NCBI GenBank assembly: GCA_015654725.1
Contig: JAATGI010000297.1
Coordinates: 1-8,413 of the forward strand
Source: Rhodospirillales bacterium
Lineage (GTDB): Bacteria > Pseudomonadota > Alphaproteobacteria > ATCC43930 > CGMCC-115725
Reading direction: 5' to 3'
DNA length: 8,413 nt
Shown one piece after another: positions 1-5,964 of the stretch; the stretch's first letter is position 1, and every line of letters begins with the position of its first letter. Made by a program: the position numbers and the translations under genes. The notes under the pieces were generated by a model. It worked only from the letters and a program-made list of their open reading frames with translations, did not search any database and was not told the DNA's origin.

Positions 1-586
1 AGCGCTTGGCAAGATCGGCGCGGGATAGGGGATAGAGATCGCCGATGCGGTTCAGCCCCAGCCGTTGCAACGCCGCCAGCATGTCTTGATCGAGCCGCAA
101 CGCGCGCACCGGCAAGGGCGCCAGCGCCGTTCTGGTCTCGCCCGGCGCGATCACCGTGACCGGCTGCGTGCCGGCCCGCGCCATCGCCCAGGCGCCGCCG
201 ATGGTGTCGGCAATGCCGATCCGGGCGGTGATGCCGTGGCGCGCCAGCCGCTCAACCAGCTCGGCGCCAAGCTTGTCCTCGCCGCCGGCGAGATGGGCGC
301 AGCCAGTGATGTCGAGCAGAATCGTGTCGGTCCCATGCGGCGCGGTCCAAGGCGAATAGCGGCCGCACCATTGCGCCAGGCGCAGCAGCGCCACCGCGTC
401 GCCTTCGGGATCGGCGGGCGCCACCGTGAGGCCCGGCAGTTGCGCGCGCGCATCGGCGAGCGCCAGGCCGGGCAAAATGCCTTGCGCCTCGGCCGCCGAA
501 TTGACGGCGCTGACCAGGCGCCGGCTGCCGATCGAGACAGCGAGGACGGCCGGTTTGGTGTTTAAGCTACCTTCTTCTTTCGTCAC
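1..586 (-). CDS. imuB: ImuB-like Y-family DNA polymerase homologue (partial, N-terminally short)
   Basis: This is the catalytically inactive Y-family polymerase paralogue that, in the ImuA-ImuB-DnaE2 SOS mutasome, links the error-prone polymerase DnaE2 to the beta clamp during translesion synthesis. About 195 codons are visible and the 3' end lies off the left edge. Family-typical blocks are SAVNSAAEAQGILPGLALAD (about residues 25-44), LLDITGCAHLAGGE (about 90-103) and GIADTIGGAWAMAR (about 123-136). The start is taken as GTG at 586, with no good ribosome binding site. A TTG at 613 is an in-frame alternative, and the frame stays open upstream into the end of imuA. Normal ImuB proteins begin with about 30-35 further residues containing an LWLPxxxTDRL-type segment. 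None of the three minus-strand frames encodes such a segment upstream; a double-hairpin repeat lies there instead. The gene follows imuA after 88 bp and is presumably cotranscribed under LexA control. The family is sure; whether the product works is not. Confidence 0.85.
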   Translation of the reverse strand, partial: MTKEEGSLNTKPAVLAVSIGSRRLVSAVNSAAEAQGILPGLALADARAQLPGLTVAPADPEGDAVALLRLAQWCGRYSPWTAPHGTDTILLDITGCAHLAGGEDKLGAELVERLARHGITARIGIADTIGGAWAMARAGTQPVTVIAPGETRTALAPLPVRALRLDQDMLAALQRLGLNRIGDLYPLSRADLAKR

Positions 587-658
587 CCCGGCGTAAGCCG
601 GGGTCCAGGGCAAGCGACGTGCCGGTGACCCTGGGTCCCCGCTTTCGCGGGGATGACG
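581..658. repeat. REPIN-like inverted pair of palindromes between imuA and imuB
   Basis: Two hairpins stand head to head: CCCCGGC-GTAA-GCCGGGG (586-603) and CCCCGC-TTTC-GCGGGG (637-652). They sit in an outer inverted repeat, CGTCA (581-585) with TGACG (654-658) and CCAGGG (605-610) with CCCTGG (629-634). One spurious translation reads VIPAKAGTQ, a peptide typical of a dispersed alphaproteobacterial intergenic repeat. The element fills nearly all the imuA-imuB gap, and its left arm includes the first base of the proposed imuB GTG codon. It could fold in the mRNA and affect imuB translation; that is inference. Confidence 0.85.
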
Positions 659-674
659 AGAAAAGGAAGCGGCT

Positions 675-1505
675 CTAAGCGACCACGGACTCCCGCGCCG
701 CTCCATCGCCCAGCGCGGCAGGGTAAGCGACATGACCCGTCGCATCGCATGCCTCCACGATCCATTCCGCCGGCGCGGCCCCGCGCGCGCGCCATAGTTC
801 GAGCCGCCAGCGCTTCCGGCCGATGCCCGGCTCGCTCAGTAGGGCGTGGCTCGGCAGCGACGATACGGTCCAGCGCGTCACGGCGGCATTCGGGGCGGCA
901 ATTGGCTTCGCTCCGAAAAATTCCCCTTTGTTTTCAAAGGCGATTGGGTTCGTTCGGTAATTTTTATTTTTCTCTTGCGGGACACCCATGCGAACCCGGC
1001 GCAAGGCAAAACCGGTGACGCCGGAGGTTTCGGCGGCAAGCTGGAGGCGGCGGCTCGCCGGGCCGGGCAAATCATCGACCTCGCCGATCACGGCGGCGAG
1101 CGAGCGGGTGCGCAGCCCCTCCTCCATCGCCCAAAGCAGGTCGGTGGCGTTGCGCGGCCGGGCCAGGATGAGCCGCTCCGGCGCGAGGCCGCACGCCGCC
1201 AGGCCAGGCCCGTAAAGATCGCCGTCGCCGGCCGCTTGGCACCACAGCACCGGCTTTAAGGGATCGAGCCGGGCGCACAGGCCGGCGATAAAAGCCGCCG
1301 GCACCGCGCCATCCTCCGCGTCCGGGCCAAGCCCGCCAATCTCGTGCAGCGCGCCCAGCGCCAGCCCGCCGCCCAGCAGCCGGCGATCGATGGCGCTCAC
1401 GCCGAACGGCAGCACCGGCACGGCCTCGCCGCGCCCGCCTTGCTCCAGCCGCGCGACCTGCCGCCGCAGCGCCTCGACCCGATCGATTTTGACCACCTGC
1501 AACAT
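675..1505 (-). CDS. imuA: ImuA, SOS mutasome RecA-like protein, with in-frame insertion
   Basis: ImuA is a RecA-fold accessory protein of the damage-inducible ImuA-ImuB-DnaE2 translesion synthesis system; it partners ImuB. The 276-residue product has an N-terminal helix (VEALRRQVARLE, residues 10-21), the family block FGVSAIDRRLLGGGLALGAL (34-53) followed by HEIGG (54-58), a central region ending RSLAAVIGEVDDLPG (134-148), and the C-terminal ImuA signature KRWRLELWRARGAAPAEWIV (231-250). ATG at 1505 was chosen because the LexA operator and candidate -10 lie directly upstream, leaving no room for the longer TTG-start version (1541). No Shine-Dalgarno is visible, so a leaderless mRNA is likely. 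Residues about 174-203 (GVPQEKN...AKPIA) are Lys/Asn/Phe-rich and unlike the Ala/Arg/Gly-rich surroundings. They are encoded by an AT-rich palindromic insertion absent from typical ImuA proteins. The frame is intact across it. Confidence 0.88.
   Translation of the reverse strand: MLQVVKIDRVEALRRQVARLEQGGRGEAVPVLPFGVSAIDRRLLGGGLALGALHEIGGLGPDAEDGAVPAAFIAGLCARLDPLKPVLWCQAAGDGDLYGPGLAACGLAPERLILARPRNATDLLWAMEEGLRTRSLAAVIGEVDDLPGPASRRLQLAAETSGVTGFALRRVRMGVPQEKNKNYRTNPIAFENKGEFFGAKPIAAPNAAVTRWTVSSLPSHALLSEPGIGRKRWRLELWRARGAAPAEWIVEACDATGHVAYPAALGDGAARESVVA
897..986. repeat. AT-rich palindromic element inserted in frame within imuA
   Basis: An AT-rich island interrupts GC-rich coding sequence. It holds two imperfect direct copies, 901-922 (ATTGGCTTCG...) and 943-964 (ATTGGGTTCG...), offset by 42 bp (14 codons). 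Between them lies a perfect 6-bp hairpin, CCTTTG-TTTT-CAAAGG (925-940). In the imuA frame it encodes peptides such as YRTNPIAFENKGEFFGAKPI; another minus-strand frame reads TERTQSPLKTKGNFSERSQ. From memory, such ERTQ/RTNPI peptides recur in spurious alphaproteobacterial ORFs, which suggests a dispersed element. Boundaries are approximate (about 75-90 bp), and no clear target-site duplication was found. Confidence 0.7.
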
Positions 1506-1507
1506 AA

Positions 1508-1522
1508 GTTCATGATTTGTTC
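1508..1522. promoter_or_regulatory. LexA operator (alphaproteobacterial SOS box) of imuA
   Basis: The plus strand reads GTTC-ATGATTT-GTTC, an exact match to the direct-repeat SOS box GTTC-N7-GTTC bound by alphaproteobacterial LexA. On the imuA strand it is GAAC-N7-GAAC and ends 2 bp before the ATG at 1505. Bound LexA would cover the -10 region and the transcription start, which fits SOS induction of imuA-imuB. Confidence 0.9.
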
Positions 1523-1541
1523 TTTTTAAGGAAAGAGTCAA
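1512..1541 (-). promoter_or_regulatory. Candidate imuA promoter embedded in the LexA box
   Basis: On the minus strand, TTGACT (1541-1536) matches the -35 consensus in 5 of 6 positions. After an 18-bp spacer, AATCAT (1517-1512) matches the -10 consensus in 4 of 6 and forms most of the LexA-box spacer. Initiation 6-8 bases beyond the -10 falls at or next to the ATG at 1505, so the transcript would have essentially no leader. Confidence 0.55.
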
Positions 1542-1579
1542 GAGGCATGGAATCGATGACGAAGTCGATTGTCGATATT

Positions 1580-1669
1580 CCTCTCCGCCCGGGCGGAGAG
1601 GTTAGGTGAGGTGGGGAAACTCCGCGTCAGCCCACCTCACCCTGCCTCTCCGCCCGATGGGCGGAGAGG
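1580..1669. repeat. Large double-hairpin repeat between the crotonase gene and imuA
   Basis: The left half is a perfect 22-bp palindrome (1580-1601; CCTCTCCGCCC and its complement). The right half (1645-1669) is the same 11-bp stem closed by a GAT loop. Between them, GGTGAGGTGGG (1605-1615) pairs with CCCACCTCACC (1631-1641), so the whole 90 bp can fold into one cruciform or branched RNA. It resembles the CTCTCC-type repeats common in alphaproteobacterial intergenic DNA. It begins 24 bp past the crotonase stop codon and could end that transcript, although no T tract follows it. Confidence 0.8.
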
Positions 1670-1693
1670 AGTAAAACAGCACTCTCGATTTCC

Positions 1694-2473
1694 TCATTTT
1701 CCCTTGAATTCTGGCGTGCGCTTGGCCAGGAAGGCTTGATAGCCCTCGCGGAAATCGTCGGTGTCGAAGGTCTGGTACGGCTCGTCCAATTCGGCGGGCG
1801 AGAGCGGCTTCGGGTCCATCAGACGCCGCGCGAATTTCTTGTGCCAGCGATTGACCAGGGGCGCGCCGGCGGCGATGCGGTTGGCGGTCTCATAGGCCTC
1901 GTCCAGCACCTTACCATCGGGGACAATGCGCGACACCAGCCCCTTCTCTTTCGCCTCGGCGGCGCCGAAGACGCGGCCTTCCAGCAGGATTTCGAGCGCC
2001 ACTTGCCGCCCGACGCGCGCGATCAAGGCGCCGATCTCGGGATAGGCCATGGTGACGCCGATACGGTTGATGGGCACGCCGAAGCGGCTGCCTTCGCCGC
2101 AAATCCGGATATCGCACAGCATCGCGAGCTCGATGCCGCCGCCGACGCAAACGCCTTCGATGGCGGCGACAGTGGGATGGCGGGAGTCGTCGATCGCCGT
2201 CATCGCCCGGTGCATGACATGGCCGTAGTCGCGCGCCAGCGCCGAATTCGAGCGCCGTTCGGCGAATTCGGATATATCGGCGCCGGGCGCGAAGGCCTTG
2301 CCGCCGGCGCCGCGCAAGATAATGCAGCGTAAGCCCTCATCGGTCTCGAGCCGGGAAAAGATCGTCCCGATCTCTTGCCACATGGCAAAGGTTAACGCGT
2401 TGAGCCGCTCCGGCCGATTGAGAATGACGCTCGCGATCCGGTCGCTGCGTTCGATCGTCACCAATTCGGCCAT
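1694..2473 (-). CDS. Enoyl-CoA hydratase/isomerase (crotonase) family protein
   Basis: This crotonase-fold enzyme acts on acyl-CoA thioesters in the cytoplasm; the exact reaction is unknown. It has 259 residues, the normal family length. ATG at 2473 is chosen because it has a purine-rich GGGAGCGGA just upstream and gives the canonical N-terminus; the frame is open 24 codons further. Both oxyanion-hole segments are present: AFAPGADISEF (60-70) and GVCVGGGIE (107-115). The first catalytic glutamate is Glu115. The second, normally in a QPE motif about 20 residues later, is missing: the sequence reads FGVPINRIG (131-139), with Ile135 at the usual Glu position. Loss of this residue is seen in crotonases that are not simple hydratases, so isomerase, lyase or carnitinyl-CoA-type activity is possible. 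It is transcribed toward imuA but separated from it by a strong repeat, and it diverges from dedA. Confidence 0.92.
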   Translation of the reverse strand: MAELVTIERSDRIASVILNRPERLNALTFAMWQEIGTIFSRLETDEGLRCIILRGAGGKAFAPGADISEFAERRSNSALARDYGHVMHRAMTAIDDSRHPTVAAIEGVCVGGGIELAMLCDIRICGEGSRFGVPINRIGVTMAYPEIGALIARVGRQVALEILLEGRVFGAAEAKEKGLVSRIVPDGKVLDEAYETANRIAAGAPLVNRWHKKFARRLMDPKPLSPAELDEPYQTFDTDDFREGYQAFLAKRTPEFKGK

Positions 2474-2519
2474 ATTTCCGCTCCCAACTCCCGCCGGCGC
2501 CCCCCCGCGCAGCGACCCT

Positions 2520-2525
2520 ATCATA
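2520..2525 (-). promoter_or_regulatory. Possible -10 element of the crotonase gene
   Basis: TATGAT on the minus strand lies 46 bases before the ATG at 2473, in the 127-bp gap shared with the divergent DedA gene. No convincing -35 sits at the right distance, so this is a weak call. Confidence 0.25.
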
Positions 2526-2600
2526 GCCCTCGTTATTGCTCCCACCGGGCTTTAGCCTTAGACAGAGGGCCAGACGGCCATAACAAAGAACGCCTAGACC

Positions 2601-3251
2601 GTGTTCGACGATATTTTCAACCACGTCCACAACGCCGTGGAGCATTACGGCTATCTGGCCGTGGCGCTCGGCATCCTGCTCGAGCATTTCGGCCTGCCGA
2701 CGCCGGGCGAGACCTTGCTGATCAGCGGGTCGCTGGCCGCGTCCCGCGGCTTGCTCAATATCTATGTCCTGCTGCCGATCGCGTGGCTGGCGGGGGTGGT
2801 CGGCAATTCCGTCGGCTATGGCATCGGGTTGAGCGGCGGCAACCGGCTCCTGTTGCGTTACGGCGGCCGGATCGGCATTACCGAGGCAAATCTCAAACGG
2901 GTGGAAGGCCTGTTCGCCCGTTTCGGCGCCTTCGTCATCGTGTTCGCCCGTTTCGTGCCGATCCTGCGCCAATTCAGCGGCATCGTCGCCGGCACCTTGG
3001 AGATGCCGTGGTGGCGCTTCACCGCGCTCAACGCCGTGGGCTGCGCGCTGTGGGTCGGATTTTGGGGCGGGACCGCGTTTTGGCTGGGCAAGCGCTTCTA
3101 TGCGTTTTCCCAGACCTTCACCAGCTATAAGCCGCCGCTCTACGGAGCGATCGGCGTCGTCATCGTCGTCGGCATCGGTTATTTCCTGTGGCGGACCTGG
3201 GCCAACGGCAAAAGGCGCGCGCAAAACGGCACCGGGAAAATCTTGCTCTAA
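2601..3251 (+). CDS. DedA family membrane protein
   Basis: This inner-membrane protein belongs to the DedA (SNARE-associated/VTT) family. Some members recycle undecaprenyl phosphate across the membrane, and others support proton-motive-force homeostasis and drug resistance. The 216-residue length is typical. Family motifs are EHFGLPTPGETLL (28-40, with the acidic pair Glu29 and Glu37), a glycine-rich helix GVVGNSVGYGIG (65-76), and FARFVPILRQFSGIVAG (115-131) with the two conserved arginines Arg117 and Arg123. Hydrophobic segments lie around 15-28, 50-76, 108-131, 140-163 and 178-196, followed by a basic tail. The start is GTG at 2601, with only a weak upstream ribosome binding site. It is monocistronic, divergent from the crotonase gene, and its TAA overlaps the stop of the convergent ThDP enzyme. 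The specific substrate cannot be assigned. Confidence 0.93.
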   Translation: MFDDIFNHVHNAVEHYGYLAVALGILLEHFGLPTPGETLLISGSLAASRGLLNIYVLLPIAWLAGVVGNSVGYGIGLSGGNRLLLRYGGRIGITEANLKRVEGLFARFGAFVIVFARFVPILRQFSGIVAGTLEMPWWRFTALNAVGCALWVGFWGGTAFWLGKRFYAFSQTFTSYKPPLYGAIGVVIVVGIGYFLWRTWANGKRRAQNGTGKILL

Positions 3252-4954
3252 TACCGCTTTTTCGCCAGCGCCTCGGCCCGCAATTGGCTCAAGGACCGCG
3301 CCGGGGTGATCGCCTCGGGATCGATCCGCAGCTCGATCAACGCGGTCTTGCCCGACGCGCGGGCGCGCTCGAAGGCAGGGGCGAATTCCTCCGTCCGAGC
3401 GACGATCTCGCCATGCGCGGCATAGGCGCGGGCGAGCGCCGCGAAATCCGGATTGACCAGGTCGGTGGCGATGACGCGGCCGGGATAATGCATCTCCTGA
3501 TGCATGCGGATGGTGCCGTAGAGGTTGTTGTTGACGAGCACGATCACGAGCTTGAGCTTTTCCGCCGCCGCGGTCGCCAGTTCCTGGCCGGTCATGAGAA
3601 AATCGCCGTCGCCGGTGAAGCACACGACCGGCCGGTCGGGATGCAAGAGCGCCGCCGCGATCGCGCCCGGCAGGCCATAGCCCATCGAGCCGCTGGTCGG
3701 CGCCACTTGCGTGCCGTAGCCGCGATAGCAATGGAAGCGGTTAAGCCAAGTGGCGAAATTGCCGGCGCCATTGGCGAAAATCGTGCCGGGCGGTAACTGC
3801 GTCTCAAGCCAGGCCATGATCTCGCCCATCTGAACCGCGCCCGGGATGCGCGGGGCTTGGCGCCAGGCGAGATAATCCGCATGCGCGGCCTCGGTCGCGG
3901 CCGTCCAGCGGGGCCGGGCGGGCGGCGCGAGATTGTCGAGAGCGGCGGCGAAACCGGCCGGGGTCGCGGCGATGGCGAGGAACGGGCGATAGACCCGGCC
4001 CAATTCCTCGGGGTCGGGATGAATGTGGATCAGCTTCTGCTTGGGCGCGGGTATGTCGAGCAGGGTGTAGCCGCTGGTGGTGATCTCGCCGAGACGTGGG
4101 CCGATCGCGATCAACAGATCGGCATCCTGCACGCGCGCCGCCAGTTTCGGATTGATGCCGATGCCGATATCGCCGGCATAGCTCGGATGGGCATTGTCGA
4201 AGCGGTCCTGGCGGCGGAAGACGCAACCCACGGGTAGTTTCCAGGCGGCGGCGAACGCTTCGACCCGCGCCACCGCCTCGGCGTTCCAGCTCGAACCGCC
4301 GAGCATCACCAGCGGCCGTTCGGCCTGGATTAGCGCCTCGCGCAGCGCCGCCATCGCGGCCGGGCTGGGATAGGTCTCGGCGCGGACATAACGCTCGCCA
4401 TCGGCGGCCTCGGCCTCTTCGATCAGCATGTCTTCCGGCAGCGCCAGCACCACCGGGCCGGGCCGGCCATTGACGGCGGTGTGGAAGGCGCGGCTGACAA
4501 ATTCGGGAATCCGCGCCGGATCGTCGATCCGCCCCACCCATTTCGCGAGCGGGCCGAACATCTGGCGGAAATCGACTTCCTGAAACGCGTCGCGCCCGCG
4601 CGCGTTCCGCGCCACGTCGCCGATGAGGAGGATGAGTGGCGTCGAATCCTGCATCGCGACATGAAGCCCGGCGCTGGCATTGGCGGCGCCCGGCCCGCGC
4701 GTGACCATGACGATGCCGGGCCTGCCGGTGAGCTTGCCATAGGCGTCGGCCATCATCGCCGCGCCGCCTTCCTGACGGCAGGTGACGAGGCGGATCGCGC
4801 GCGTGTCGTAAAGCGCGTCGAGCAAGGCGAGATAGCTTTCGCCCGGCACGCAGAACGCCAGATCGGCGCCGTGGATCTTGAGCTGATCCACCAGGATGCG
4901 GGCGCCGGTGCGGGCAAGTGTGTTTCGCGGGCGGGATGCCGATGTTCCTGCCAA
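3248..4954 (-). CDS. Thiamine-diphosphate-dependent enzyme, acetolactate-synthase superfamily
   Basis: This ThDP enzyme has the three-domain layout of acetolactate synthase, benzoylformate decarboxylase and relatives, which decarboxylate or ligate 2-oxo acids. The product has 568 residues. The N-terminal PYR domain (about 15-175) includes FCVPGESYLALLDAL (34-48) and the catalytic Glu62 in CRQEGGAA. A central domain follows (about 190-340). The C-terminal PP domain (about 370-545) includes SGSMGYGLPGA (421-431) and the ThDP/Mg motif GDGDF (448-452) ending in NNN (475-477). TTG at 4954 is chosen as the start because GGAGGG lies 5 bases upstream. The frame is open to 5083, but that extension only translates a palindromic repeat (WPAFAGHDE type). 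No small regulatory subunit gene is adjacent, so biosynthetic acetolactate synthase is not indicated. The divergent class II aldolase suggests a catabolic role. The substrate is unknown. Confidence 0.92.
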   Translation of the reverse strand: MAGTSASRPRNTLARTGARILVDQLKIHGADLAFCVPGESYLALLDALYDTRAIRLVTCRQEGGAAMMADAYGKLTGRPGIVMVTRGPGAANASAGLHVAMQDSTPLILLIGDVARNARGRDAFQEVDFRQMFGPLAKWVGRIDDPARIPEFVSRAFHTAVNGRPGPVVLALPEDMLIEEAEAADGERYVRAETYPSPAAMAALREALIQAERPLVMLGGSSWNAEAVARVEAFAAAWKLPVGCVFRRQDRFDNAHPSYAGDIGIGINPKLAARVQDADLLIAIGPRLGEITTSGYTLLDIPAPKQKLIHIHPDPEELGRVYRPFLAIAATPAGFAAALDNLAPPARPRWTAATEAAHADYLAWRQAPRIPGAVQMGEIMAWLETQLPPGTIFANGAGNFATWLNRFHCYRGYGTQVAPTSGSMGYGLPGAIAAALLHPDRPVVCFTGDGDFLMTGQELATAAAEKLKLVIVLVNNNLYGTIRMHQEMHYPGRVIATDLVNPDFAALARAYAAHGEIVARTEEFAPAFERARASGKTALIELRIDPEAITPARSLSQLRAEALAKKRY

Positions 4955-4959
4955 AACGT

Positions 4960-4965
4960 CCCTCC
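4960..4965 (-). promoter_or_regulatory. Ribosome binding site fixing the TTG start of the ThDP enzyme
   Basis: GGAGGG on the minus strand is followed by the 5-base spacer ACGTT and then TTG at 4954. This is the best Shine-Dalgarno in the region and supports a start inside the longer open frame. Confidence 0.75.
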
Positions 4966-4968
4966 ACT

Positions 4969-5087
4969 CGTCATGGCCCGCGAAGGCGGGCCATCCAAGA
5001 ATTGATTGCTTTTGAGCACGCGTGCCGCAATCGTAGCAAAGAAAAAGAGAAAAATCGTGGATGGCCCGGACAAGCCGGGCCAAGACG
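4969..5087. repeat. Inverted pair of GGCCCG palindromes flanking a divergent promoter region
   Basis: The left hairpin is TGGCCCGC-GAAG-GCGGGCCA (4974-4993). The right hairpin is TGGCCCGG-ACAAG-CCGGGCCA (5062-5082). Outer CGTC (4969) and GACG (5084-5087) make the two copies an inverted pair. The 68 bp between them are AT-rich and probably hold the promoters of the divergent ThDP enzyme and aldolase genes, though no convincing -35/-10 pair was found. Spurious frames through the arms read WPAFAGHDE, typical of dispersed alphaproteobacterial repeats. The left arm would lie in the 5' leader of the ThDP mRNA, a few bases before its ribosome binding site. Confidence 0.8.
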
Positions 5088-5135
5088 ATAAAAAAATGCT
5101 ATGTCAGCACGAAGGGAAGCGAGAGGAGACGGGTC

Positions 5136-5933
5136 ATGGCACAAGCGGTCGAATACGCGGTCGGCGTGGGCGCGAAGCGGCGCCTCACCAACGAGCCGAT
5201 CGGCGACGCCGAATGGCAGGTGCGGGTCGAGCTCGCCGCCGCCTATCACATGGCCCAGCGCAACGGCTGGGATGAGCTGATCTATAATCACATTTCGGCG
5301 CGCGTGCCGGGGCCGGACAATCATTTCCTGATCAATCCCTACGGCCTGGCCTTCGAGGAAGTGACCGCCTCGAATCTCGTCAAGGTCGATCTCGACGGCA
5401 CCATCATCGGCAACTCGGATTATCCGATCAACGGCGCTGGCTTCACCATCCACAGCGCGATCCATGCCGCGCGGCATGACGCGATCTGCGTGCTGCATCT
5501 TCATACCGAGGCCGGCACCGCCGTCTCGATGCTCGAGGAAGGGCTGCTGCCGCTGTCACAGACCGCGATGCTGTTTCATGGCCGCGTCGCCTTTCACGAA
5601 TACGAATGCATCGCGCTCGATCTCGACGAGCGCGAGCGGCTGGTCGCCGATCTCGGCGACAAATCGGTGATGATCCTGCGCAATCACGGCACGCTGGTGA
5701 CCGGGCGCAGCGTCGGCGAGGCCTATATCCAGATGTACCTTCTGGAAAAGGCGTGCAAGTCGCAGCTCGACGCCATGGCTTGTAATGTCAAGCTCCATCA
5801 CGCCGGCGCGCAAGTCGCCGACAAGACCGCCAAGATGTTCCGCGGCGCCGACACGCGCCATGGCGGATCGGACACCGCTTGGAAGGCGATGCTGCGCCGG
5901 CTCGACCACGTCGATACTTCTTACAAGAATTGA
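5136..5933 (+). CDS. Class II aldolase/adducin family protein
   Basis: This is a cytoplasmic metal-dependent enzyme of the class II aldolase/adducin fold, whose bacterial members cleave or epimerise sugar phosphates or act on hydroxy acids. The product has 265 residues. ATG at 5136 has AGGAG 7 bases upstream; the frame is open to 5061, but that part translates the palindromic repeat. Visible features are IYNHISARVP (49-58), the metal-binding pair His121 and His123 in VLHLHTEAGT, and the third metal ligand His184 in LRNHGTLVTG. The phosphate-binding serines of fuculose-phosphate aldolase are not obvious, so the substrate may not be a sugar phosphate. A glycosyltransferase gene follows after 31 bp on the same strand, probably as one operon. 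The gene diverges from the ThDP enzyme and may be coregulated with it. Confidence 0.92.
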   Translation: MAQAVEYAVGVGAKRRLTNEPIGDAEWQVRVELAAAYHMAQRNGWDELIYNHISARVPGPDNHFLINPYGLAFEEVTASNLVKVDLDGTIIGNSDYPINGAGFTIHSAIHAARHDAICVLHLHTEAGTAVSMLEEGLLPLSQTAMLFHGRVAFHEYECIALDLDERERLVADLGDKSVMILRNHGTLVTGRSVGEAYIQMYLLEKACKSQLDAMACNVKLHHAGAQVADKTAKMFRGADTRHGGSDTAWKAMLRRLDHVDTSYKN

Positions 5934-5964
5934 CGGACGAGCCGAATCGGGGGAGCTAATCGGC

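Noticed and set aside
901..964. Direct repeats around 42 bp apart as a possible CRISPR unit
   Set aside because: There are only two imperfect copies, inside an open reading frame, with a hairpin between them and no further units or cas genes.
1506..1541. Longer imuA starting at TTG 1541
   Set aside because: It would place the LexA box and promoter inside the coding region, and the 12 extra residues look like translated promoter sequence.
1551..1570. Short inverted repeat AATCGA / TCGATT upstream of imuA
   Set aside because: The arms are only six bases with an 8-base gap; this is expected by chance and has no link to a known regulator site.
2337..3731. Long minus-strand open frame (464 codons) spanning DedA and parts of its neighbours
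   Set aside because: It lies antisense to DedA and out of frame with the crotonase and ThDP genes. Its low-complexity Arg/Gln/Ala-rich composition is typical of GC-rich shadow frames, and all three real genes have clear family motifs.
3804..4967. 387-codon minus-strand frame inside the ThDP gene
   Set aside because: It is an Arg-rich out-of-frame shadow of the ThDP enzyme, whose own frame has intact cofactor motifs.
4955..5083. 43-residue N-terminal extension of the ThDP enzyme
   Set aside because: It translates a palindromic repeat and has no family similarity. The TTG at 4954 has a strong ribosome binding site and gives the usual length.
5785..5964. 60-residue N-terminal extension of the glycosyltransferase
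   Set aside because: Most of it overlaps the aldolase gene out of frame. GTG 5965 has a Shine-Dalgarno and gives the expected GT2 N-terminus.
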